Shown here piece by piece: positions 1 through 12,900 of a stretch of DNA of 64,000 bases (its first letter is position 1; each line of letters opens with the position of its first letter). The notes under the pieces are model-generated. The model was not told the origin of the DNA and ran no database searches. It was given only the letters and a program-made list of their open reading frames with translations. The translations under genes and the position numbers were made by a program. This DNA is from Branchiostoma floridae (taxonomy: Eukaryota; Chordata; Leptocardii; Amphioxiformes; Branchiostomatidae): assembly GCF_000003815.2 (NCBI RefSeq), contig NC_049980.1:6076527-6140526 (forward strand), in the 5' to 3' direction.

Positions 1-57
1 GTCATGAGATAATCATGGATAGGTCAGAGGTCAAATAAAACCAGTTGTAGACCGTAC

Positions 58-961
58 CTGGTTCTGGCTGAGCACACTCGACCTCTCGTCCATGTGTTTC
101 CTGTGCTGACTGTCCAGCCCACTCCTCCTGGAGGTGACATCATTCAGGGATGACCTCAGCATGTCCTCCGTCCTCTGCAGGTCCTGGACCTGGATGTTCA
201 ACTCTTCCAGCTCCTGCCTGGGTAGTGGGGAGACAAAATTTTCTTATTTGTTTGTTTGTTTGTATGTTTGTCATAAATGATAAAATCTATGAATATTCAA
301 CTCCTCCAGCTTCTGTCTGGGAACTGGTGAAACCAAATTTTGGGGTTTGTTCTCATAAAAGGTAAAACTTATGTACTGTAAAGGTTGCGGTGATTGAATT
401 TTTCGGTAAGGCAGAAAATGGAGCGTTTGCGGTGGTTGTTAGATTTTAAGCTTGTGATAGCACTATAGTCACCTACTATACAGTACATGGAAACACCAGT
501 TTTAGGTTTGTGGTGACCACTCATCGAGAAAACGGACTTAAGTATACAACAACCATGAAAATTTCATCTAAAAGCGTGATGACTTTGGACCGTTGTAGAT
601 ATTTTGAGAAAATATTGGCTGGTTTGAGCACATGGCCTAAATTCCATGTCCTTTCAAAAATACAGGTGCAGTCTCAATCAAGATGCCTGACCTGGATTTA
701 ACCTGGGAACCAAGAGCTCAATTCTGATGCTGCTTATGTAACTAATTAAGCTAACAGGGCCATCCAAACAAATCTCATTACCATAATGAAAAGTGGCATC
801 ATATTCTTGACTTACTGTAGCTCTGTAATGGCGTCCTCTGTAGTGACGGTGAGTTTGTTCATGACGACCAGCGATCGCTCCATCTCGTTTCTCTTCGTCT
901 TCATCATTTCCAGCTTCTTCTTCATCGTCTCCAGTTTCTGGCTCACCACTGCATGCTCATC
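58..961 (-). CDS. CCDC178: CCDC178 most 3' visible exons
   Basis: Two exons, 816-961 (enters phase 0, leaves after two bases) and 58-217 (enters after two bases, leaves phase 0), encode coiled coil such as VSQKLETMKKKLEMMKTKR and QELEELNIQVQDLQ. A good donor at 57 (cag|gtacgg) shows that the gene continues to the left of the window, so the C-terminus is not visible. Confidence 0.68.
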
Positions 962-3900
962 CTGAAAATGGAAACAAAATCTCTTATTACAAAACTAATG
1001 TATCAAGCACTTAGTTCACCTTTGTCTGCAGGGTAACCTTTATCCGTTATCTTGGTATCTTTGGATATCAAGTTGATGGACGGTGAGGTGAGGGATAGGT
1101 GAGGTGAGGTGAGGATGGCGGTTTCAAATTGTAATATTTTCAAAATATTGCATTTTGAAACCACTATCTATCAACTGATATCCCGAAACACCCTTTCTTT
1201 TAGAATAAAATGGATAAAGGTTTACCCAACAGATAAAGGTGAACTAGCATTAATTTTTACAGTTTTTGTCTTTAAGTTTACAGACACTGAGTTTCCATTT
1301 TCTGCAGGAGAGGCAGAGAATGTTGTGTTCTGTAGATCACATTTGACTTGTTGTACCGGTAGATTTGTAAGTCACAAAGAAGTTCTCAAACATTTTGTCA
1401 TGACTGCAATTATGGGTAATGCTACTGTTACAGTGGATTGAATGATCTTGAACCAGTTTAGTTTACTGAAGAACTATTCTTCCATTGGTTCTGACACTGC
1501 ACATAGCAGACAATTTCTATGCATGTACTGAGTATCCCCCTAGCTCTTTTAGACAAGTACAATGAACAATCATAGACCTGGTAGCATGTATGTCACTTCA
1601 GCAACAGAAGGTGGAATTCAAACTCCAAACCTCTTGGTCTAGAGGCAGGGTTGTTATCCTATCAGGACTATGCATGCTATCTCATCCATTAATAGTACTG
1701 TTTAAATTAGAGTTTTGAGACAAGCAATGATCGTACTTTTAATTTCCTCTCCACTGGCTGCAGTTCTCCCTTCCTCTTTGACAGTTCCTGATCCAGTTTT
1801 TGATGGCGCTGGGTGATCTCAGCCAGCTGGGTCTCCAGATCTACTCGTACCTGTAGGGGGTGTCCAAAATGTATGCTGTTATTTCTATCATCAGGGGAAA
1901 AAAACACATCATTGTTGTTGCAGACTAGTATAAAATGGTTTTGCTTGCCAACCAATGCACAGAAATGACGCAACCCACTGGCTTTTCAGTAAATTCAACA
2001 AACCTATGCTAAGCTATAATGGTCACCAAGCAATAGGGAGCAAAAGTTAGGGAGACACCTCCCAATCCCCTTTACATCTGATTCAAAGGGGATTGGAAAG
2101 ATTTTAGCTAGTAACTTAAAATCATGTATACCATTGGCACCAATGTATATGGGATGTTACAATTGTCTCCAGTGCTAGAGCCTTGGTTTGCTTATCCCCT
2201 TATCCCAGTGTCCTTAGTGTTTTGACATACCATCTTGAAATTCTTATCTTCAAGACATTAAAACTCCCTAAGCATAGGACTGATATACTGTAAGATGTCA
2301 TGATCATTGTATACTTGTAGACTTAGTATGTGTTCTGCTTGCTGCCTTCTAACTCTAGCTTCTAATCTTCAGTACACCTAAACAAATAAGAAAGCAGCTC
2401 TTTCCATCACCCACCTTCCTTGTATCACTATGAGTTTTCCTCCTCTTGATGATATCTTCCTCGACGATGGCCACTGCATTCTCGATCTCGTCCACCTTCT
2501 TTGTCACCTTGTCTTGCTTCTTCTTGGCCTCCAGCTGAAGCCTGTCATGATCCGAGGTGTCGGACGTGATGCGCGCCTTCAGGATGGTGCTCGTGTGCAT
2601 CTCTTCTTTCACCTGCTTCTTAAGGGCGTCTGCTGTTGTCTGTGTGGAAAAATAGATATGGCAGAAGATTTAATGACACTGAGTTGCTTGGAGATGCTGA
2701 GTGCTAAGCAGACACAAATCACACTTTAAGGGGATATTCTGTTACCTTTTATGCTGTGTGATGTGAAAAAAAGGTATTGTTATGATAATATTGTTTACCT
2801 ATACCAGGTCTTACTATATCAGGGCTCGGAATACCACCTGCATATGCACGTTAGTGCAGGTGAAATTGGAGCTGTGCAGGTATTTCTGGTGTCTACCTGT
2901 ACCTAACCTGCACTGGTCCATGTACTGGGTTTTATACACAAATGTCAGATGATGTAGTTGTATGTAGATTGTTATTAGCTGCATTGAATAATACCACCTA
3001 TCAAGTATAAAAAATAAAAAAAAACAATGGTTCCTCAACAATTTTAGTATGATCCATACTTCCTAAATTCAGATCGGTGCAAGTGAATTTTGTCTGGTGC
3101 ATGTAATTTTCAGTGCTACCTGCACCAGTGCAGGTATGCAGAAAAAAGTATTTCGAGCCCTGTATATAATTACATTCAATATAAGTTCAAACTATAGTAG
3201 ACATACATGTAATAAAGATCTTAATGCTTTTTTGTGCAGAAGAAAACACTTTTTTACAATTTTATTTGCCAACAAAAATTTGATCAGTCATTTGATCCTT
3301 CTGAAGTTGAAATGACCCAAAGCCTACATGTATGTCTACACGGACTAGAGATATCATCGAAAGCTTGTAAGTGCTTTACTTTGTGTACAGAAATATAAAA
3401 GTGTTTATGATTTATGATGTACATAAAAGTTTGTGCTTTGGAGGAAAAATTGACTTAATGTGGAACACTTGACATACATCAAACAAAGTCACCACATGCC
3501 ATAACTCTCTGTTTACAGTTGTGAATAGTATTACACAAGACCATGAAACTCCACAGTGCTGTGCTCTTCACTTTCTTGAATAGCAGTGACAAAACATTCT
3601 TGATTTAAGCTGTAAAGAAGGAAAATAAGGTGTTTTCTTAGAGTTTGTGTTGGGAAAATATCTCATTGAAGTGCAATACAGATTATCTAGAAAACCCAGT
3701 TTAAAATTTCCTTCTTTGTCCTTAAACTGACATCATCATCATCATCATTATCATCATAGTAGGGATCTTCCGCCTCATCTGGGACTGAGGCAAGATCTGT
3801 CCCAAAGAAGTCTGCATGGAGAAGGTCCACTACAACCTGGGGTATAGAGTCAGGGACAACAAGTTATACTAGATGAATAATGAGATGAATGTCATTTGCT

Positions 3901-6900
3901 GGGGACTCATCTTAAAGAAAAAAATGAATTCACCTGTAATGTACGAGATAGCATTAGGCATCAGCATATGTGTGTATATCCAAGACAACGTGGATTATGT
4001 CTTTAGAAATTTCATGCTTACTAATTAGTAGTGCTGAATTCTCTACCCATTAAATGATGTAATACATCATTTAATGGGTAGAGAATTCAGCTATTCAACA
4101 GTTGTTATGTTGTGCATAATCTGAAATAACACCTGAAATATACAAAGTAATACTAGGATGATTTGTGTTGGATCAGTTAACTGATCATACATAAGATTAA
4201 TGTAATTTTAAAGGCCCTCAAAATACATGAACTAGTTCAATGATTTAAATGTAATGTGCGTTATTTTTTTGAAAGGGAAGTGCTCTAAATATGAATATCT
4301 TATTAATATATATTATACAAGCCTCGAAAACATGACAGCCATGGAGTTCCTGCAAAAACTCCTGTTGTTGTTCTTGAATGGTAAGCTACAAACAATCATG
4401 GAGAAAATGTAAAATAGTTAGTGCAACAATAAGCAATTTAAATTCTGATTTTTTTCCTAGGCCTAATACATTGCATACAATGCATTTACTCAATGACATT
4501 TGTGTTTCTATCTTTCATAGCATTTAATTTTGTAGTGTCGTGCCTGGAAGATTGGTTAAGCCCCGGTCACAAAGCGCGTACGATTTCTTGCGATGGTATA
4601 TTCCGCATATCGTACGATGAGCGCAGTAAATCGCAGCAAAATCGTAAGCAAAATCAGCCATCGCAACGCATCGGATGGTGTTCAAAATTTTTCCAGCGTC
4701 GTACGATTTTTCACTTTTGAATAGCCGCCTGGCCGCTTTTGTGCTTCTTTAACCAACAAAATGTGGACTTAGCTGTTGAATACCTTCCTATAATATATTT
4801 AACTGTAAAAATAAATTAAAAGAGACCATGACAACAAGAGCATTACAAGAAAAGTTCAAATCAAGCGTGAGTACTGGTACGATTATCTCGGCCTGCTTGC
4901 CGGCTCTCCGTGTCAGGCTCTTTCGAAGATCGTATCATGATATGCTATCAACAAAAAGATGCCATCATACAAAACTCATATCATAAGCATTATATCATAT
5001 ATATTTCCGACTCATAGAGCCTGCCTTTATGTTCGAGTTGTCCCCATGGTTATTACGATTATGGTAAACTGACCCAAGACCGACGAGAGCTTAGATTTGA
5101 TCTAATTACAAACTCACGTGCATGAAGCGATCAAACAATTGTCTGCATCACCTGTGCAGGGCGCGCTGTTCTCTGGTTGCGACTGTGGCAGTTGCGACTG
5201 ATATATTTTCCCTTTTCATCAATATCCACAATATCAGGGAAAACTGAAACCATCACAACATGCTAACAATTCATAAATCTATAACCTCATCAGTAGACAA
5301 AAATTGCCGTAATGAAGTCTGCTATGGGGGCAAATAGAATCTTACGACGATATCGAAATTTTGAACATGTTCAAAATCCATTTCAGCTCTATTTTTCGCC
5401 ATACGACGCTCCCCGATTTACTATGATTCACTGCGATTGACGCAGGCACGCTCTTATGACCTCATCGTACGATGCACTACGCGCTTTGTGACCACGGCTT
5501 TATATACTTAAACCATTGCTTCCGATTCTCCCCCGACTTACGACGCACTGCGCTTATCCTGCGCATCGGAAGGAATCGCAAGGAATCGTACGCGCTTTGT
5601 GACCGGGGCTTAACTCACACTAGGTACATGTACAAAGGGGATTGTGTATTTACCATGATATCAGTATGCAGATGTACACACAAGTGCTTATGATAAGCTG
5701 TTGTAGATGTGGGAAAACAAAATTCTTTTAGAGTGAAAAATGGAAGAAAAAATTCAGAAGAATGTGCTGGTCAGAATGACGTGCCACCTTCAGTCCTGTA
5801 TTCTCCCGGGCCTCCTCCTTCCTCAGTTGATTTGTTATCACCTTTTCATACTGAATGAGATGTACATGTAACAAGATGTTTTGTGTTAGATGGATGCAAA
5901 ATACATGGACACAATACAGAAAAATCTGTATGGTGACCACCACAAGGACCTGTACAAGTGACTACCTCAGGCATGCATGTAAGGACCACCTGGCCATTGA
6001 TAAACAGTCAAACCTGTAAAAGTGACTACCTCAGGCATACATGTAAGGACCACCTGGCCATTGATAAACAGTCAAACCTGTACAAGTGACTACCTCAGGC
6101 ATACATGAAAGGACCACCTGGCCATTGATTATAAAACTGTCAAACCTGTAAAAGTGACTACCTCAGGCATACATGAAAGGACCACCTGGCCATTGATAAA
6201 CAGTCAAACCTGTAAAAGTGACTACCTCAGGCATACATGAAAGGACCACCTGGCCATTGATAAACAGTCAAACCTGTAAAAGTGACTACCTCAGGCATAC
6301 ATGTAAGGACCACCTGGCCATTGATAAACAGTCAAACCTGTAAAAGTGACTACCTCAGGCATACATGTAAGGACGACCTGGCCATTGATAAACAGTCAAA
6401 CCTGTAAAAATAAAGTGACTACCTCATGCATACATGAAAGGACCACCTGGCCATTGATAAACAGTCAAACCTGTAAAAGTGACTACCTCAGGCATACATG
6501 TAAGGACCACCTGGCCATTGATAAACAGTCAAACCTGTAAAAGTGACTACCTCAGGCATACATGTAAGGACCACCTGGCCATTGATAAACAGTCAAACCT
6601 GTAAAAGTGACTACCTCAGGCATACATGTAAGGACCACCTGGCCATTGATAAACAGTCAAACCTGTACAAGTGACTACCTCAGGCATACATGAAAGGACC
6701 ACCTGGCCATTGATTATAAAACTGTCAAACCTGTAAAAGTGACTACCTCAGGCATACATGAAAGGACCACCTGGCCATTGATAAACAGTCAAACCTGTAA
6801 AAGTGACTACCTCAGGCATACATGAAAGGACCACCTGGCCATTGATAAACAGTCAAACCTGTAAAAGTGACTACCTCAGGCATACATGTAAGGACCACCT

Positions 6901-9900
6901 GGCCATTGATAAACAGTCAAACCTGTAAAAGTGACTACCTCAGGCATACATGTAAGGACGACCTGGCCATTGATAAACAGTCAAACCTGTAAAAATAAAG
7001 TGACTACCTCATGCATACATGAAAGGACCACCTGGCCATTGATAAACAGTCAAACCTGTAAAAGTGACTACCTCAGGCATACATGTAAGGACCACCTGGC
7101 CATTGATAAACAGTCAAACCTGTAAAAGTGACTACCTCAGGCATACATGTAAGGACCACCTGGCCATTGATAAACAGTCAAACCTGTAAAAGTGACTACC
7201 TCAGGCATACATGAAAGGACCACCTGGCCATTGATAAACAGTCAAACCTGTAAAAATAAAGTGACTACCTCAGGCATACATGTAAGGACCACCTGGCCAT
7301 TGATAAACAGTCAAACCTGTAAAAGTGACTACCTCAGGCATACATGTAAGGACCACCTGGCCATTGATAAACAGTCAAACCTGTAAAAATAAAGTGACTA
7401 CCTTAGGCATACATGTAAGGACCACCTGGCCATTGATAAACAGTCAAACCTGTAAAAGTGACTACCTCAGGCATACATGAAAGGACCACCTGGCCATTGA
7501 TAAACAGTCAAACCTGTAAAAGTGACTACCTCAGGCATACATGTAAGGACCACCTGGCCATTGATAAACAGTCAAACCTGTAAAAGTGACTACCTCAGGC
7601 ATACATGTAAGGACCACCTGGTCATTGATAAACAGTCAAACCTGTAAAAATAAAGTGACTACCTCAGGCATACATGAAAGGACCACCTGGCCATTGATAA
7701 ACAGTCAAACCTGTAAAAGTGACTACCTCAGGCGTACATGTAAGGACCACCTGGCCATTGATAAACAGTCAAACCTGTAAAAATAAAGTGACTACCTTAG
7801 GCATACATGTAAGGACCACCTGGCCATTGATAAAAAGTCAAACCTGTAAAAGTGACTACCTCAGGCATACATGTAAGGACCACCTGGCCATTGATAAACA
7901 GTCAAACCTGTAAAAGTGACTACCTCAGGCATACATGTAAGGACCACCTGGCCATTGATAAACAGTCAAACCTGTAAAAGTGACTACCTCAGGCATACAT
8001 GTAAGGACCACCTGGCCATTGATAAACAGTCAAACATGTAAAAATAAAGTGACTACCTCAGGCATACATGTAAGGACCACCTGGCCATTGATAAACAGTC
8101 AAACCTGTAAAAGTGACTACCTCAGGCATACATGTAAGGACCACCTGGCCATTGATAAACAGTCAAACCTGTAAAAGTGACTACCTCAGGCATACATGTA
8201 AGGACCACCTGGCCATTGATAAACAGTCAAACCTGTAAAAGTGACTACCTCAGGCATACATGTAAGGACCACCTGGCCATTGATAAACAGTCAAACCTGT
8301 AAAAGTGACTACCTCAGGCATACATGTAAGGACCACCTGGCCATTGATAAACAGTCAAACCTGTAAAAGTGACTACCTCAGGCATACATGAAAGGACCAC
8401 CTGGCCATTGATAAACAGTCAAACCTGTAAAAGTGACTACCTCAGGCATACATGTAAGGACCACCTGGCCATTGATAAACAGTCAAACCTGTAAAAGTGA
8501 CTACCTCAGGCATACATGTAAGGACCACCTGGTCATTGATAAACAGTCAAACCTGTAAAAATAAAGTGACTACCTCAGGCATACATGAAAGGACCACCTG
8601 GCCATTGATAAACAGTCAAACCTGTAAAAGTGACTACCTCAGGCATACATGTAAGGACCACCTGGCCATTGATAAACAGTCAAACATGTAAAAATAAAGT
8701 GACTACCTCAGGCATACATGTAAGGACCACCTGGCCATTGATAAACAGTCAAACCTGTAAAAGTGACTACCTCAGGCATACATGTAAGGACCACCTGGCC
8801 ATTGATAAACAGTCAAACCTGTAAAAGTGACTACCTCAGGCATACATGTAAGGACCACCTGGCCATTGATAAACAGTCAAACCTGTAAAAGTGACTACCT
8901 CAGGCATACATGTAAGGACCACCTGGCCATTGATAAACAGTCAAACCTGTAAAAGTGACTACCTCAGGCATACATGTAAGGACCACCTGGCCATTGATAA
9001 ACAGTCAAACCTGTAAAAGTGACTACCTCAGGCATACATGAAAGGACCACCTGGCCATTGATAAACAGTCAAACCTGTAAAAGTGACTACCTCAGGCATA
9101 CATGTCAGGACCACCTGGCCATTGCTAAACAGTCAAACCTGTAAAAGTGACTACCTCAGGCATACATGTCATGACCACCTGGCCATTGATAAGCAGTCCA
9201 ACCTGTAAAAATAAAGTGACTACCTCAGGCTTACATGACAGGACCACCTGGCCATTAATAAACAGTCAAACCTGTAAAAGTGACTACCTCAGGCATACAT
9301 GTAAGGACCACCTGGCCATTGATAAACAGTCAAACCTGTACAAGTGACTACCTCAGGCATACATGAAAGGACCACCTGGCCATTGATAAACAGTCAAACC
9401 TGTAAAAGTGACTACCTCAGGCATACATGAAAGGACCACCTGGCCATTGATAAACAGTCAAACCTGTAAAAGTGACTACCTCAGGCATACATGTAAGGAC
9501 CACCTGGCCATTGATAAACAGTCAAACCTGTAAAAGTGACTACCTCAGGCATACATGTAAGGACCACCTGGTCATTGATAAACAGTCAAACCTGTAAAAA
9601 TAAAGTGACTACCTCAGGCATACATGAAAGGACCACCTGGCCATTGATAAACAGTCAAACCTGTAAAAGTGACTACCTCAGGCGTACATGTAAGGACCAC
9701 CTGGCCATTGATAAACAGTCAAACCTGTAAAAATAAAGTGACTACCTTAGGCATACATGTAAGGACCACCTGGCCATTGATAAAAAGTCAAACCTGTAAA
9801 AGTGACTACCTCAGGCATACATGTAAGGACCACCTGGCCATTGATAAACAGTCAAACCTGTAAAAGTGACTACCTCAGGCATACATGTAAGGACCACCTG

Positions 9901-12900
9901 GCCATTGATAAACAGTCAAACCTGTAAAAGTGACTACCTCAGGCATACATGTAAGGACCACCTGGCCATTGATAAACAGTCAAACCTGTAAAAGTGACTA
10001 CCTCAGGCATACATGTAAGGACCACCTGGCCATTGATAAACAATTAAAACCTGTAAAAGTGACTACCTCAGGCATACATGTACATAAAGACCACCTGGTC
10101 AATGTGATCACTTTTGGTGGTCTCTTAGATAATGATTCCAATACACATGAAGCATTAAGAATCCTGTCTATAGTGACCACCTGTGAACATGTACCTACCT
10201 ACCTACCTACCTAGTCCCTTGGTTGTAATTGAATTGAATAGATTAATGCTAATTACGGCTTATTTTGCATAATCAATTACACAAGATGCTACAACAAATC
10301 CACAAAGGCTCTAGACATCTCATGGAAGTATGTCGAGGTCTCCAAACTCTTGGTCAATAATTTGTTGATATTTGCCACATGCCTGAAGCAAACAATAAAC
10401 AAACAAACAAACAAAATTTACCTTGAGCTGATCCTCTATCCCCCTGGCCTTCTCCTGCTCCTTAGCGACAGTGTCCTTGATGGCGTTGTTGATGGCCTGC
10501 ACACTCTCAAACTCCTCCTGGATCACAGACATCTGCTCCTTCATCTTCTCCATCTCCTTGTGGATCCTTCCAGTCGACTTCTCATCCAGGACCTTCTGAC
10601 GCTCACTGGAGGAAAATGATGCATTTTTTAACAGGGTTGTTCAAAGCAAGGTCATTAGACCACTTCAAGGCAATGAACTAAGAAGTTGTATCTGTATCTA
10701 AATATAGGTATAACCACCCTTCGGTGCAACACACCATCTTCGCAGGCACGTGGCACGGCAGTAGCTAGTTATGTTACGCTGAACGACCTGTCACACCAAA
10801 CCTCTGTATCTGTCTATTATGTACTTGAAAATATCTAGACACGTCAAGGAGATAGCGGTGAACATATAGGTTGTAGACACAAGGGAAACAGCTATCATCA
10901 AGAGAGTTCCAAAGTTTGGCAGTCCAAGGAAAGAAACTGTTACAGTTGCTGCATGGTACTTTGAGATCGGTAATTGAACAGTATAGCTGCGATGTGTAAG
11001 TTTGAAGAAAAGCTTGTGTTGCACTGAAAGGATCTCAGTGGAGGGACAAGTAGTGTGAGATTATTGGAGCAACCATCTACCGACTGGTTGTCTATACTCA
11101 TATTGGATTCATGATAAATACTTTCAACACTTACATAGGCCATGTTCATGAGCATTTGTGAGCATGTTTCATCTGTACCTGGTGGCAACGAGTTTCACTC
11201 TATGATAATTGTTTACTGACAAGGAAAAAGCAAATTTCAGAAGACAATCCTGGTTGATAGCTCATACTAGGAAAAAGGTACTGATAGTCCCAATTATTAT
11301 ATGCCCTATTTGAGGCTATATATATGGGCAGTGGGTTGTTATTCACAGTTCTAGGGCATGATATTGGTAGGTGGAACCCATCTCTTTTCTTCCACCGCCT
11401 TTTACCTCCCAAACTGAAGTCAGGTAGTACCCATTTTTACACCTGGCTGCCTTTCAAAAGGACAACGGCTAGCCAGGAATGCCAGAAATTAAACCAATGA
11501 CCTGGTCAATCTCATTTCTGCTGGCAAAACCTCTCAGATATTCAATGCCGTTTGAAGGCACAACTATTTTTTGTTCTTTTCTGAGCTAAATGCGCAATGT
11601 AACTCTCACCATTCATTTAGTTTGTCCATCATCTCCTCAATGTCCACCTTGGCATCCCTGTTCCTGACCTGGACCTCCCTGCAGTACTGTAGCTTCTGCT
11701 CTACAGCGATGTCCAGGTTTGTGTTCTCTTCTTCAAACTCTTCTTGCTGTCAGGGAATAATAATAAATAGAAAAGAGCTGCTTGTACCATTCATGCTATC
11801 AAAATCTGTCTCAAGGACCTTTAAGTTATTAGCAAGAGATTCAGACCTTTGAAAGTTATAATTCTGCTTGGATGTGTCATACGAGTGAACAGATACTAAA
11901 ATTTGAGTATCCCAGTTTAGTGCGAAACTTGCTTAGAGAATTATAAGCCAAGATTAAAGTCATGGGCAAGTCCTGAATTTAATCTGAATTCATTATGTTC
12001 ATTTGTAATGCTATATTCACTGCTGTAAAATTCTAATAGGTCTATAAGTTACCATTTTGTTCCTCTCTGTCCTGCACTTGTGGCAGATCTCGTATAGTCT
12101 GCTGTGTTCATACTCTTGTCCCTGGATCTTCTTCTGATAATCCTTCACCTAGAAAAAAACACATCCCAAACATTAGAAAAAGAAAGATTCTACCTATTAG
12201 TAAGATACTGTTGTATCTGGGATTGTAGTTGTATTCATGTCATTTCAAGAAAAAAAATCAACTCCAAGCAATCTGACCTTGCAAGTATGATATTACATAC
12301 ATTGACTCGTGTGAGTCAAAAGAAAAGCTGACATTACAAGCTTTACGTCGAAATCTATAAAACTACATGATTGTACTCTTCCAAAAGTCGTGAGAGAGAG
12401 GGCAGATGCTGTATACAATATTCACAAGTTTCACTGCACTGCAATTTCCCTAGCTCTTTTTGACAAGTAGCAACGCACGGTGGACCATGGATTAATGTCC
12501 TGTACTAAGGACTGCGACCCTTTCCAGTATTGTGCATGTTGGTTGAACCATTATTTGCACTCCTAACCTCATGGTCCAAAAGATAGGGTCTCTAACCATT
12601 GGACTATACATACTCTGGGTACATACATAATCATTGGATTCATAAATTGGAACTGTACTGACCTTTATCCCCTGCAGGCCTCCTTGAGCGTGGGAGTTCT
12701 CCAGTTCTTCTGTCAGGACCTGAAAGGTGTTCTGACTGTCCTCTATTTTCTTCCTGGTGTCAACGACCTTCTGTGTTTACGCTGTGTTCATGGCCTGGGC
12801 CCTGTTCAACTCAGCACTGTCAAATAAGCAGTAGATTGATTTATTCAGTAATCACATATTAAGTAGTAGATTGGTTTATTCAGTAATCACATAAAATAAA

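Noticed and set aside
5930..10098. CRISPR-like array
   Set aside because: The whole unit repeats without unique spacers, there are no cas genes, and the surroundings are an animal gene intron.
6346..10214. A series of similar 64-residue ORFs (VTTSGIHVRTTWPLINSQ and so on) as a repeat-protein gene family
   Set aside because: They arise only because the 64-bp repeat unit is read in successive frames, each ending after three units. There is no start context, no splice logic and no conserved frame.
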